This document shows, one piece after another, positions 11,459-22,464 of a stretch of DNA of 64,000 bases (its first letter is position 1; each line of letters opens with the position of its first letter). A model generated the notes under the pieces. It was given only the letters and a program-made list of their open reading frames with translations. It did not search any database and was not told where the DNA came from. This DNA comes from Diploscapter coronatus. Lineage: Eukaryota; Nematoda; Chromadorea; Rhabditida; Rhabditidae. Location of the stretch: NCBI GenBank assembly GCA_964036155.1, contig OZ038422.1, positions 26,869,201 through 26,933,200 on the forward strand, given 5' to 3'. The position numbers and the translations under genes are program-made.

Positions 11459-12123
11459 TAATTTGGATTTGACACGACCCTCAAAAGCATGATTTTTTCC
11501 TGGACTAAACAAGACCCCCTCCTAAAATGCCCTAATCTTCCGACCTTCGCCTCACTCAATCAAAATCTGGACTTCAATGACCCTTTTTAAATCTGGGCAG
11601 TACAGGACCCTATCAGTTTTTGGCTAGAGAAATTCTTTATTAAATACACAAACACGCATTTATATTGTTGATGCCGAAATCCGAGAGGTGCAGAGTGATG
11701 CACAATTGTTTTTAGTGATAAGAGCTAAACTAGAAAACCGAGAAATAGCACGCGAAAAGGAGAGAGATTGGTTCTAAAACCGCTTCTTTCTCTCCTAATT
11801 TTCAACCTCCCAGATTTCGCGGGCATCAACAACAAAAGACACGCGCCTCAAAATGCCAATGTGGATAAGGCTAGGTTAGGATAGAGTGATGATAGACCAG
11901 AAATGGTCAAGTCAATGTGCCCATCATTTTAGACCATGATTAAGCAACCCATTTCTTACCCTAACCTAGCCCTACCCCTATGCGTATTTTGAGGTGCTTG
12001 TCTTGTACAAATGCGTGTCTTTACAGGTAGACGAGTCGTTTGATGTCCAGATTTAAATAGGGCCATACAAAGTCCAGTATAGGGTGTGTGAAGTCCAGAA
12101 AAAGTCGTGTCAAACCCAAATTG
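11459..12123. mobile_element. 665-bp inverted-repeat element between aldolase and myosin genes
   Basis: The ends pair as AATTTGGATTTGACACGAC (left) and GTCGTGTCAAACCCAAATT (right), then TTTTCCTGGACT / AGTCCAGAAAAA. A smaller palindrome is nested at about 11840-12010 (CGCGCCTCAAAATGCC...GGCTAGGTTAGG against CCTAACCTAGCCC...TATTTTGAGGTGC). It separates the convergent 3' ends of two highly expressed genes. Confidence 0.75.
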
Positions 12124-12157
12124 TCAGTGAAGCTATGGATATTTGCTTGTTTATGAC

Positions 12158-15100
12158 TTAGAGTGAATTGTCCATGTCGCTGTCGTCGTCGTCTGCATTG
12201 GCCAGTGCCAGTTGCATCGCCGATTTCGATTTCTTTCTCAAATCCATCGACCTTCGAGCGTCCAAAATGCGCACAGCGTCATTTTCGAGCGATTTTGACT
12301 AAACCAACAGCTATTAGCATAGTGATAAGCGATTGAAGTGAAATACCTGTGCACTAAGATTCCTCAGATTGTTTAGGGTGACATATTGCATGGAACACAA
12401 ATCCGCAATGTAGGATTCTTGATTGATGCTCTTCTTCTGCAAGTCACGGCGGAGATTCGTCAACTATAAATTTACATGTTTCCAGTCGGCTCATTCAATG
12501 CATTCTACCTCTTCCAGTCGAACTTTGTTGAGATGGCTCTCAGCAGTCAATTGTCCAGTTGCATGAGCCATCTTCTCAGTCAGCATTTCATACTCGGACT
12601 GCAGTTCGTTCCTCTGTCGCTCTGCCTAAATCAACCCGATCTTCGTTTGCCAACCATGAGTTCCAACCTTGCTCCTTCCCTTCCTCTCTTCATCGAGTTC
12701 ATCCTCCAATTGCTCAATTCTTGCAATGCATCGCCTCAGACTCGCTTGCAATTTGGCAATCAGGTTTGCATCTTTCTGCTGCTTTAGTTTGTATTCGCCA
12801 ATTTCAGATTCTCTCCTGAAAAATCAATTCTTTACATTCTTCTAAATGCGACCTCTACTTTCTGCAATCCTGTTCAGATTCGTGCTTCGTTTTGAGTGCA
12901 ATGTCGAGCTGTAGTTTGACTTCCTTCATCTGCTTCTCAAGCCGTGCGTTGGCCTTAGTCAGCTCAGCATTCTGTCTTCTCTCAGCAGCCCATTTGTCCT
13001 CGACCGAATCGAGTTCCTCTCTGAGTTTGTTCCTCTGCGCATCTGCCGCAGCGAACTTCTCGTTCATGATGCCCAGTTGGTCGTTCAGCTCCGCGTTGAT
13101 CTTCTCCTGAGCCTTCCTCTGTGTGTGCAGCTTGTTCGTTTCGTCCTGCAGCGCGGCCAGTTGGTCCTTCATTTTCTCCTGCAGCTGCCTGTTCTTGTTC
13201 GCCTCATTCTCGGCTTCGATCTGCATTCGCCTTTCCTGAAATATAATTTTACCATTTATCGTATCTCTATCACTCCAACCTTCTCTTCCCACTCCTTCTT
13301 CTCCCTGGCCTTTTCCTTCTCCAATTCAGCAGCCCTTTTTGCATGTTCATAGGCCTTCTCCTGCTCATCTTTCAATGTTCTGTTCAACTCATCGATTTCC
13401 TTGTTCCTCCTTTCGAGCATCATTCTGTCCCTTTCCAGCGCTGCCTTTGTTTCTTCATACTGTTCGATCTTAGCTCTAAATAAGTCTATCTTCGTTGATC
13501 TTCACATACATTTTGGCATACCTGAGTTCCTCCTCATATTTTCTCCTCATCTCCTCTTCTCTCTTGGAGGTTTCTTCCAGCTCCTTGCATCTCTTTTCGA
13601 GTGCCTCAATCTCCGCATTCGACTTCATTCCCTTGAGGAGCGGCTTTAGTTTGGTGTACAATCGGAACCACGGCCAGAGTCTGAGTCCGATCCAGCGTCG
13701 CACGTTGTACTGGATGATCTCGGGAGCGTCCAGGCGGTCGAGTCTTCTCTTGTATTCGCACTGCAAGTTGAAATCTAATCTATTGGACCGCGCAAAAACT
13801 ATGCAAAATCTAAAGATGAAGATGAAGACTACAAATCGATAGACGCTTGGTGTTCTTTCAGGTTGAAACTAAGCTGAGAGGCGCTAAGTGAGAAGTGAGA
13901 CTGTGGAGTGGGGGATTTGAGTGAACAAACATAACTGGAAACTGCAAATGAGCCAATCTGCCAGTCTCTCACTTGAACTATTTCATTCGTTCATCCATTC
14001 ATCCATCCATTCATTCATTCATTCCGTCCCTTTACCTGTCCCAAATAATGTCTGCATGCAGCTTGGAAGACGAGAACGAACTTCGTAATGGCCTCGTCTC
14101 GCATGTCCTCCATTTTGGCCAGCATTCCAGCTCGGAAGAACACCTTCGTCTTGCCGATCTTGTAGTTATCCACATTGATCTGGTTCTCCTTGCTCAGTCG
14201 AGCCAGCATCTTCTTTGCAGCCTGTATACACACTAAGCTATTTTCATTCTACGGTAGGTTATTACGTTATTCGGTTCCTTGTCAGAAGCTTCATCAGCGG
14301 CCAAGATGGCATATCGATAGCGGAACTCGGAGAAGGTGAGTCTGTTGGGGAAGCCCTTGCGACAGATGCGAATGCCTTCCAGCACTCCATTGCAGGTGAG
14401 TTGATTCAGCACGAGGGGCGCATCGATCAGTCCGCTCGTCTTCTTCTCGTTCGGAATGATGCAGCGAATGAAGTGTGGATGGGTCTATATTTAATGATAC
14501 CTGCTCTTCTCTTACCGAATGAGTTACCGTATGCAACATCGACATGAGGTTGTTGAGTGACTCCCTGTACATGGTGGAGACAGTCATGAACGAGGCAGAT
14601 TTGCCCTTCTTCCTGCCCTCCTGTTTGCCTCTCTTCTCCGCCTCTTCTCTATCATAGTCAGTTATGTAATCCTCCCAGATTATCGACAACAGGCTGCTCT
14701 TATCGCACGTCTTCAAGCAAGCAACTGCGGAGTCGTTCAAGGGATCCTACAAATTCATCTTCATTCCGAGAAAATGCTATCTTTTACCTTATTCTTGTCG
14801 AGCCATTGCTCTGCATTGTATCTGACTGTGCCTGCATAGTGCACAATTGCAAAATGCGCTTCTGCCTGCTTGCCCTTGGGTGGCTTGGCCTAAATCACTC
14901 AATTCATACATTCCAGTGAGAAGATCGCCTACCTTTTGGAAGTTGGGGTGCTTTCCGAGATGCTGCGTGACGAGTTTGTCCACATAGGTCATGTCAGTGG
15001 CTTTGGGGACAATGCATTCTTCATCTAGCATCGATACAATACCCAAAGGCTGTAAGTTTTCAGGTCCTCTGCCGAAATGGCTCAAAAACTATACTTTCTC

Positions 15101-17574
15101 GATCAATTCAATACAGGTCTGCAAATCGAGTCCGAAATCGATGAATGTCCACTCGATTCCCTCCCTTTGGTATTCTTCCTGCTCGAGCACGAACATGTGA
15201 TGATTGAAAAACTGCTGCAGTTTCTCGTTCACGAAATTAATCCACAATTGCTCGAACGAGTTTCTCTAAACCACATGATTCTAAATTTCTACCAAAACTC
15301 ATATTCAGACGTCGAAAATCTCGAATCCCGCAATGTCAAGGACACCAATGTAAAAGGCAGAGTCCTCCAGATTGGCTCGCAGAGTCTGGTTGATTCTCTT
15401 GATGAGCCAAGTGAACATCCTTGCGTAGATAGCCTTGGACAGAGCGCCCACAGCCCAATCGACCTTAAATTGGTGAATACCAGCCTTTTTATTGCACGAT
15501 CTGTCATACCTGCTGCACATTTTGTCCCTTCTGCACCCATTCAACCCCGACTTTTATCTTTGGCCTCGTCAAAGCCAGAGTGAATAGATCCGGATCGACC
15601 CCGAACAGTCTGGATGCCTTAGTGGGTCCATCCATATTGTCCACCTCAGCCTGCTCGTCTCTGGGCTTCTGCTTGAATGTGGAATTGCCGAAGTGCATGA
15701 TGGCCGCGCACAGCTTGTAGATGTCGTCTTTCTCTCTGTCGGAAAAGCCCATCACATCGAATGCATTGTCCGTGGCGTGCCATTCCTCCTTGTCGTCCAT
15801 TCCCGGCACAGATATCTCTGCCTGAGACACGAACTTGTACTGCCGAATGTCCTCTTCCAGCTGGTAACGATCTAAATCAAGCTGGTTTTCATTCATTTTC
15901 AATGTTTGAACGACCTCTAAGTTTCTTCTGAGTCATCAATTGATAGAAGATATGATAAGATCGTTCCCCAGGGGCCTGCTTGATAACACGAGACTTCTCA
16001 AGAAGGTCTAAATTATTCTATCGAAGACTATCTTTGCCTTCGTCCTTACAATATTCAATATCTCCTCCAACCAGTTGTCCCTTGCGCGAAAAGTGAATTC
16101 GAATGAATTTTCCGAATCTGGAGGAGTTGTAGTTCCTGACAGTGGCCCCATTGCCGAACGCTTCGATGGCCGGGTTCGCCTGCACAACCTGGTTCTCCAA
16201 CGAGACCTCCTGCAACAAATCTACTGTAGCAAGTCAATGGCGTCATTGTTAGATCGATCAAATTCGGTGTGTGATTAATTAGTGAGTCAGTATGCAATAC
16301 TGAGATGATGCTATGATGCAACTATTGAATTCTCTCGCGGATGTTCTGAAATGCGTGCGTGGTACCTTCTCTATTTGAATCGGCTCCCTTTTCCCTTTAC
16401 TTGTAACTTCATTTTTTTACCTTCCTCTCCCCCTTCCTAATCTCTAAATCTCTGTTTATCTCTGTTGATTTCTGTTGACTTTGAGCGGACATCCTCCCTT
16501 TTTGCTGCCATTCTCCTGGAAGCCAAGAAGTTGTTTGCGCTGCCAAAAGAAAATGAAGAAACCCGCTTGAAACGCCAAAGAAAAGCTCTTTTCTTATCAC
16601 AGAGATATCAGATTAGATCAACTATATTTAGTAGGTCAGATTTGATTAGAGATTTGGGGTAAAGTGTCATACTCCCAGGTCTTTGAATCGTACAGCTTTT
16701 TTCTGCTTGTCTGCAGCGCCTGCCTCGGCGGCCCTCTTCGGACCGGCTCCGATCATCGCGAAGTAGGCGATGACTTTCTTCGTGTTCTCCGTCTTGCCCG
16801 CCCCCGACTCGCCGGTGATCAACATCGATTGATTCTCCTTGTCTGAATTCATGTTTTTTGTCTCATTTCAAAGCGATCTTCGAAACCCTGCATCATATTC
16901 CTGAATGCCTCGTCAGCCGCAGCGAACAAGTGTGGAGGCATCTCTGCTCTTCGCTTGTTCACGTACATCTGCAATCGATCAATTCAGAACCATTTGCACT
17001 ATCATTGATGCAATTTACTTGTGCAACCGAGTCCGTGTAAATCGGCAACATTTTGTATGGGTTGATGAACACGCAGAACAGACCGGAATAGGTCTAAACT
17101 CATGCTTTTTATTATATGAAAGTTAACTGATCTTCATACGTAGATCATCATTTTGTAGTATCTCTGCCTGAGATTGTGCAGAACCGAGGCCTCATTGAGG
17201 AAGGTCAAATTGGACATGTCTTCGGTCTTCTCGAACTTGGCTGGGTTGATCTCCTGCACTTCTTGACGAGTCATTTTCTTCTGCAACTCATTCGTCATTC
17301 TAGTTTCTTATCACGTTGTACCTGAGTAAGTCCATCAGGCATGGCCATAGTGAGGCTTTCCCCTTCTTGCACAGCGATTTGTGCCACGACAAACCCTTCA
17401 GCCGCATCAGGCACCCATCCGTGTGTCTTATTCTCGAACCTCCTCTCTGCTTGTTCCTAAACAACCTCTATTCATTCATTCTATCATCAGACTTGCCTTG
17501 AGCTGCTCATCCTCAGGCTGCCTCAGATATCTCCATCCCGGATCCAGCATATATTCAGGCGTTTTCGTCGACAT
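12158..17574 (-). CDS. class II myosin heavy chain with short rod
   Basis: Twenty-three exons: 17497-17574, 17322-17456, 17140-17280, 17019-17093, 16887-16968, 16673-16842, 16050-16209, 15915-16007, 15510-15871, 15311-15463, 15095-15265, 14933-15049, 14788-14889, 14516-14746, 14266-14484, 14036-14221, 13522-13760, 13280-13475, 12859-13235, 12668-12815, 12509-12625, 12347-12463 and 12158-12298; 1269 aa, phases all consistent. Motor features: P-loop [13 protein letters not shown], switch I region [16 protein letters not shown], switch [13 protein letters not shown]1/SH2 region [21 protein letters not shown], a single-IQ-type lever ([17 protein letters not shown]) and the S2 start. It is an actin-based ATPase motor of the muscle/non-muscle II family. 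Odd: the coiled-coil rod is only about 440 aa (family about 1100). It ends in a Lys-rich then Asp-rich tail ([12 protein letters not shown]), so light meromyosin is missing. The first intron has a GC donor. Confidence 0.9.
13983..14026. repeat. ATTC/ATCC tandem repeat in myosin intron
   Basis: Short tandem CATTCATCC/CATTCATT units in the intron between exons 14036-14221 and 13522-13760. Confidence 0.7.
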
Positions 17575-18090
17575 ATCTAAACAACAATTCAGAATAAAAA
17601 CGTTGATTATTTGATAAGACTTAGATTAGCAGCAGAAAAAAACTATGTTATGAGGCAGAGATAGCATTAGAAGTGCGACAAAGAAAATAGAGAAGACATA
17701 AGACAGGGGAAACAAGCAGAGAGGAAGGATAGAGCTTCCTGGCTGTCTAACTACAAAATCTCTCGATTTACCTCCAACTTTTTACCTCATTCAACTCAAA
17801 TCCTTCGAAGACAAGATCGAAAATGAGTACATATCTCTTCTCCTCTCTTCAAGCAGGTGGGCGTTCCCTCTATTTCTCTTCTCTCCCTTCACTCCACTAC
17901 AGTCCCTTCCTTTCTCTACCACTCTTTGTTTTGCTCTCAAAGAAGCCTGCTGCACACAGAAGCTTCACCTCTTTTTTATTTCATGCCGAGTGAAAATCAA
18001 AGTAAAACTTGGATTGATTTTATCAGTCGTTTTTATTGCGGAAAAAAACTTGTAACAAAAATAAATAACAAGAAGAGAAAATATGTGATC
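17575..18090. promoter_or_regulatory. gap between CLP1 stop and myosin start
   Basis: This is 516 bp between two minus-strand genes. The complement of AATAAA at 18032-18037 is the likely CLP1 polyadenylation signal. The rest is a CT-rich region on the plus strand that would be the myosin promoter/5'-UTR; GTTTAG just before the myosin ATG resembles a splice acceptor. Confidence 0.4.
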
Positions 18091-20955
18091 TTATAGATTG
18101 ATCTGATCGTCCATGAAGACGACTTCCGTGTAGATGAGCACTTTCGAGGGCAATTCGTTCACGGGGCTCAGCAAAGCAAACGTATGGTTCTGCAGGTCTA
18201 CCTAAATTTAATTCAATTGTAAAAGCAACTAGGTTTTTAATTCTAACCTCCAAAATAACAACGTATCCAAAGACATTGTGATTGAGCACCTCGGGCGAGA
18301 TGAGTTTTGCAGTGCTGACGGCCATCAAATGGTGCTGCAGCTTCATGTCAGGTTTCATATAGACCACCTAAAAAAAATAATAATAATAATAAATAGAAAT
18401 TATTCGGTTCCTTGTAGTTACTAATCCCTACCATTTGAACTCTTGACCGTTTTCTTCTATGGATTCTCATAGAAAGGGTGAATGGTACAAATGGGAAAAG
18501 ATGTATAATGCAGGAAGTCGAGAAATTCAATAAAATGAATTTTCCAACCTTAGTATGATGGTCATCTGCAGAGACTCCAAAAGGCAGACAGGAGTCGGGC
18601 AACTTTTCAGCGCCTAGCTGACAGATCTCCACGCTTTCGAAGGGCACTTCAATTCTGTACGGCTTCAGAGGCAGCGCCCTCGTGCCGTAGAAGTACCTCT
18701 GCACCATCGCCTCTCTGCCATAGCTCCTCACGTTCTGAGAGCGATCCTCGATGCCTGACGATTTGGGAAATCGCAATGTCTGAAAAATAAGCATGTACGA
18801 AAAATAATAAAAATCAGACCTAAGAAGGACTTAAGTCAGAATTGTCGTGCAACCACCTATCCCCTATAATACCCTGTATTTTCCACCAAATTTCCGTTCC
18901 CTCTAATTTTCCTCGTTTCTTATTATTCTCCTATTTTCACATGTTATTTCTCTTCTTCTTCCCTCATATTTCTAGCAGAGACGGCGAATAGCTGACAAGC
19001 GACTGTGGTAGTACGTTGAGTATCAGCTAATCATTTAGTTAGCAAGAGGTTTCAGCTTCTTCCTCTGCAATAATTCTGACATATTTAGCACCGTTAGTTG
19101 AGAGATAAGCGAAAATGAAGCGACGAATAAGAAGCGAAAAAAATTGGGGGCGCGGAAATTTAGCGTGAAATCGAGAGTATTTATTTCAATTTTCTCTCTA
19201 ACTTCAGCTTTTCAAAAATGTTCACCATTCATGATTAAGTCATAGTGTAGATTTTGCTTCTGTGACCTACTCACTGTACATTTTTGAGTTTAACTCCGAT
19301 GCGCCCTAGGTCTGATAGAACTATTGAAATACCTTGACAAAATTGGGGAGATCTCGATTCAGGTCCATGTAGAGTCGCTCGTGCTCGAGACAGATGACCA
19401 GATCGGCCTCGAATGACTCGGCGATCGTGAGAAGTGTCTTGTAGCCCTCCCCAGTGATGTAGCCGCACGTGTTGATTATCATTCCCGAAATGCACGCGTT
19501 CCTGCTCCGCTTCATCCACTCGGCCGTGTTCTCTGCCATCTTCCGAATCAGCACCTCGTACAGAGGCATGTTCGCGGTTGGAGTTGTGCTGCCGAACTGC
19601 AAATAAATAGTGTCCGTCCAACTAGTCGATGAAAATGAAAAATGTCGAATTTTTAATCTGAACATTTGCATGTATGGTCACATTTCGCGCGGATGCACAC
19701 ATGCACATTATTTAACGGTACTCATTAATGAAAAATGCCTCCTGGAATCCCACCCGTTATGAAAAGTCTGATAAATCCATATAGGGAGACATCAGATATA
19801 TCAACTCTGATATCAATGAATAGGGTAGGTTCTGAGTAGGCTAACAGTCACCCTACCATCCTCTAGCCCCTATCTCTATATCAGTTTATCGGCCTTTTAT
19901 AGCGAGTGATAGCTCCGGATCGAATGGATCACTCCGAGTGGAAATTCCAGAAGGCATTTTCATCATAAGTATCGTTAAATAATCTGCGTGTGCGCCCGCC
20001 GAACGATTATTCGTTAAAATGTTCAAAACTCGATATATTTTTGAATTTTATCAAGTAGTCGAATACTGACAATAGATAAACAAGATAAAAAAAAATAAAG
20101 AGAATTGGAAAAAAAAATACTCACACAATAAGAAATCTGCTGCTCGAGTTGGAATCCGTGCACAGGATCTGCGAGCTGGTCGACGATGGCCGCAGAGACG
20201 GAGCCGGGCACGGTCAGGCAGTTCTGACCCACATCCAGGTCCACGAAGATGGGCGAGCGACCCTTGCGCACTGCGTAGTTGCACAGAATCCGGCATAGGG
20301 TCGATTTGCCCACATCGGTTGGACCGACTGAACGATTAAATAGAAACCTTGAAAGGTCGAGCAATTCTCACCAACAAGAACGACAAACCCCCTGCTCGCC
20401 TCTCCATTCTCTGTGTCTCTGCAGATGTCCTCGAGCCCCGCGTGCGTATTGGCGAATATGGCCATGGGAGTGTTGTTGGAGACATAGGCGTGCACTGTAG
20501 GGCCGATCAGCTCCAGAGTGCAACCCTGGTACGTGAACACTGCCGTACGAGTGCCTGCAACAATAAACTGCGTTATCGATTGATTTTGAAGATTTTTAGG
20601 AAGCTCGTCCACTTTCTCTTCTTCATTTGCACTATTTCGCTTAGAGAATGTTATGTGAGATTTTTAAACAAAAGAACGCAGAGAAGCTCGAAAAAGTAAA
20701 CGTTTCTGGTAAAGCTAGGGTACTTACCACTAGGAAATGTGTATTTCTTGTTGAGCTGGAGATCAGTGCCGAAAATCTCTGCAGAGCCAGTGACCAATTC
20801 GAGAGTTACTCCTTCCTTTGTGTCCCCCGCCTGAAAATGCCCGTCTTTATGCAATTCCTGCATTTGGAAATTCAAGCGTTTGAATGACTTGCCTGGAATC
20901 GCAGCTCGTTCCCGAATTCGAGGGTGAATTCCTGCACCTCTGACTGACCTGACAT
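18091..20955 (-). CDS. CLP1: CLP1 polynucleotide 5'-hydroxyl kinase / pre-mRNA cleavage factor subunit
   Basis: Eight exons: 20893-20955, 20728-20830, 20372-20554, 20125-20327, 19333-19596, 18549-18779, 18248-18367 and 18091-18201; 425 aa, the same length as human CLP1. Seen: the N-terminal domain ([32 protein letters not shown]), the Walker A loop [16 protein letters not shown], a Walker B-like [21 protein letters not shown], the central [12 protein letters not shown] and [12 protein letters not shown], and the C-terminal domain ([14 protein letters not shown]). CLP1 acts in the 3'-end cleavage factor and with the tRNA splicing endonuclease in the nucleus. The first intron is GC-AG (CAG|GCAAGT). 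Introns 19597-20124 and 18780-19332 are swollen by inverted-repeat elements while the rest are about 40-180 bp. It is divergent from NAA50 with 206 bp between the start codons. Confidence 0.96.
18815..19314. mobile_element. 500-bp MITE of the CAGACCTAGG family in CLP1 intron
   Basis: The left end CAGACCTAAGAAGGACTTAAG pairs with the right end ...CGCCCTAGGTCTG. The same termini occur in the elements at 58116-58305 and 48173-48258. Next to the left end is the subterminal text CACCTATCCCCTATAAT, also shared by family members. Confidence 0.75.
19684..20002. mobile_element. about 320-bp inverted-repeat element in CLP1 intron
   Basis: Long imperfect arms: GCACACATGCACATTATTTAACG pairs with CGTTAAATAATCTGCGTGTGC, then GAAAAATGCCTCCTGGAATCCCAC with GTGGAAATTCCAGAAGGCATTTTC. 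The interior motif GGTAGGTTCTGAGTAGGCTAA recurs in the element at 33500-34124, so the two are related. Confidence 0.7.
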
Positions 20956-21161
20956 CGCTGAAAATCGAATATTTCGAAAAGAAAATGAAAAATTCAAACG
21001 AACGAAAAATGAATGGAAATCGTTGCACTGCGTTTAGAAAATCGATACATGAATTTAGCAGCTAAATTTGAAATTATTTTTTTTTTAAATATTTTTTTTT
21101 TCCAAAAAAACTTGATTTTTTTATATTAATTGACTTTTATTAATTTATTATAAATTTAGCA
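20956..21161. promoter_or_regulatory. bidirectional promoter region CLP1 / NAA50
   Basis: This is 206 bp between divergent start codons, with a T-rich/A-rich centre (21065-21110). Both genes are housekeeping, which fits a shared promoter (inference). Confidence 0.5.
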
Positions 21162-22464
21162 ATGGAAGGCTGTTCATATGGGCTGGAGGACCTGCAGCCA
21201 GTGGTCGAAGCTAATGTTAGACAGCTGCAGATTTTCAACATGGCACTCTTCCCCGTTCCTTATGACGCTAAATTCTATTCTAAAGTAAAGAATTTTTATT
21301 TATGATTTTTCTCCAAATTATATGGATGGATTGCCGCCTTTTAAAAAGTTACCATGCTTAGAGCTAGGAAATGTAGGGAAGGGAAGAAAATGCTGAACTC
21401 TATGTACAGTCCCCAAACTCGGCGCCCCAGCAATAGTACGTTTGTGATAGAAACGTGGTAGTTTGAAACCGAACATTTGAGAAGAAAGTACCCTTCAAAC
21501 TCAAAACGCCTCAAAAGACCCTATCTAATTCGAGATGCATCCGATAAAACGGTTCTATGCAAAAAAAAAAAACCAAATTCTACGACAAACCAAGATTTGG
21601 CGAATCCATTTGGGGATACTAATTATGCAAGAAATAGTTATTTTGTCAGCTATTCGAATTGCAGTGTATAAACAATGAATTGACTCGACTGATATTCGAC
21701 AAATCGAGCAAGAAGCTGCTTGGGGCCGTGTGTGCCATCACCGAATTTAAGGAGTACAGAGTCGTTGCCTACATTCGAGCTATAGGAGGTAAGTTCACTG
21801 GGCAATTTTATAAATGATTAACGTGAAAGATTCGAAATTTAAAAATGACCTCTTGTAGTTACCATCCTCTTTTGCTACTCTCCATACTATTTCTCAGAAA
21901 AGAGAGCGGTAACTACAGTGAGCTGTTAAGAATGCTAAAAAAGAAGTTAATTGATTCAGTTGACCCTCTGGAACGAGAACGAGGCATAGGAACGCTTCTG
22001 CTACAATACATTGAGAAGAAGGCACACCAACTGTCACTCGGCTCTGTGCAGCTACATGTTCAGGTTATTCGAATTCAAATATATCGGGAATTTCGAGAAA
22101 AAAAAGGCCATCTTTACTGCTTCTTTTAATTTTTGTTCTAGGGGTAATACGCCAAATATTTTGTTTATATTATAGCACTGCCAATCAAGATATAGGTTAG
22201 AATAGGCTAGGCTATGGCAGGGTAGAGTTAGGAGTAGGTTTTGGTAAGGCGAAACACAACTTATAAAAACGAATCAGAAAAGATAGCCTTTTAAAAACTG
22301 ATAATTCTATTTTAATTGAAATATTTTTATTACAGGTATCGAATGAAGATGCGATTTCATTTTATCTCAAACGGGGTTATCGAGTTGTGAAAGAAGTGAA
22401 GGACTACTATAGAAGAATCATCCCGCCACATGCATACCTTATGGAGAAAGACATCGAAAAATAG
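21162..22464 (+). CDS. NAA50: N-alpha-acetyltransferase NAA50 (San)
   Basis: Four exons: 21162-21284, 21665-21788, 21960-22063 and 22336-22464; 159 aa, close to the family's usual about 170. Seen: IFNMALFPVPYDAKFYSK near the N-terminus, the GNAT beta strands KLLGAVCAITEF and YRVVAYIRAIG, the acetyl-CoA loop ERERGIGTLLLQYI, VQLHVQVSNEDAISFYLKRG and the DYYRRIIPPHAYLMEK tail, all in NAA50 order. It acetylates the N-terminal Met of nascent proteins as part of, or beside, the NatA complex, and in flies (separation anxiety) it supports sister-chromatid cohesion. All splice junctions agree in phase. Introns are 380, 171 and 272 bp. The ATG at 21162 follows a TTTAG acceptor-like sequence and gives the expected N-terminus. 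Confidence 0.95.
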
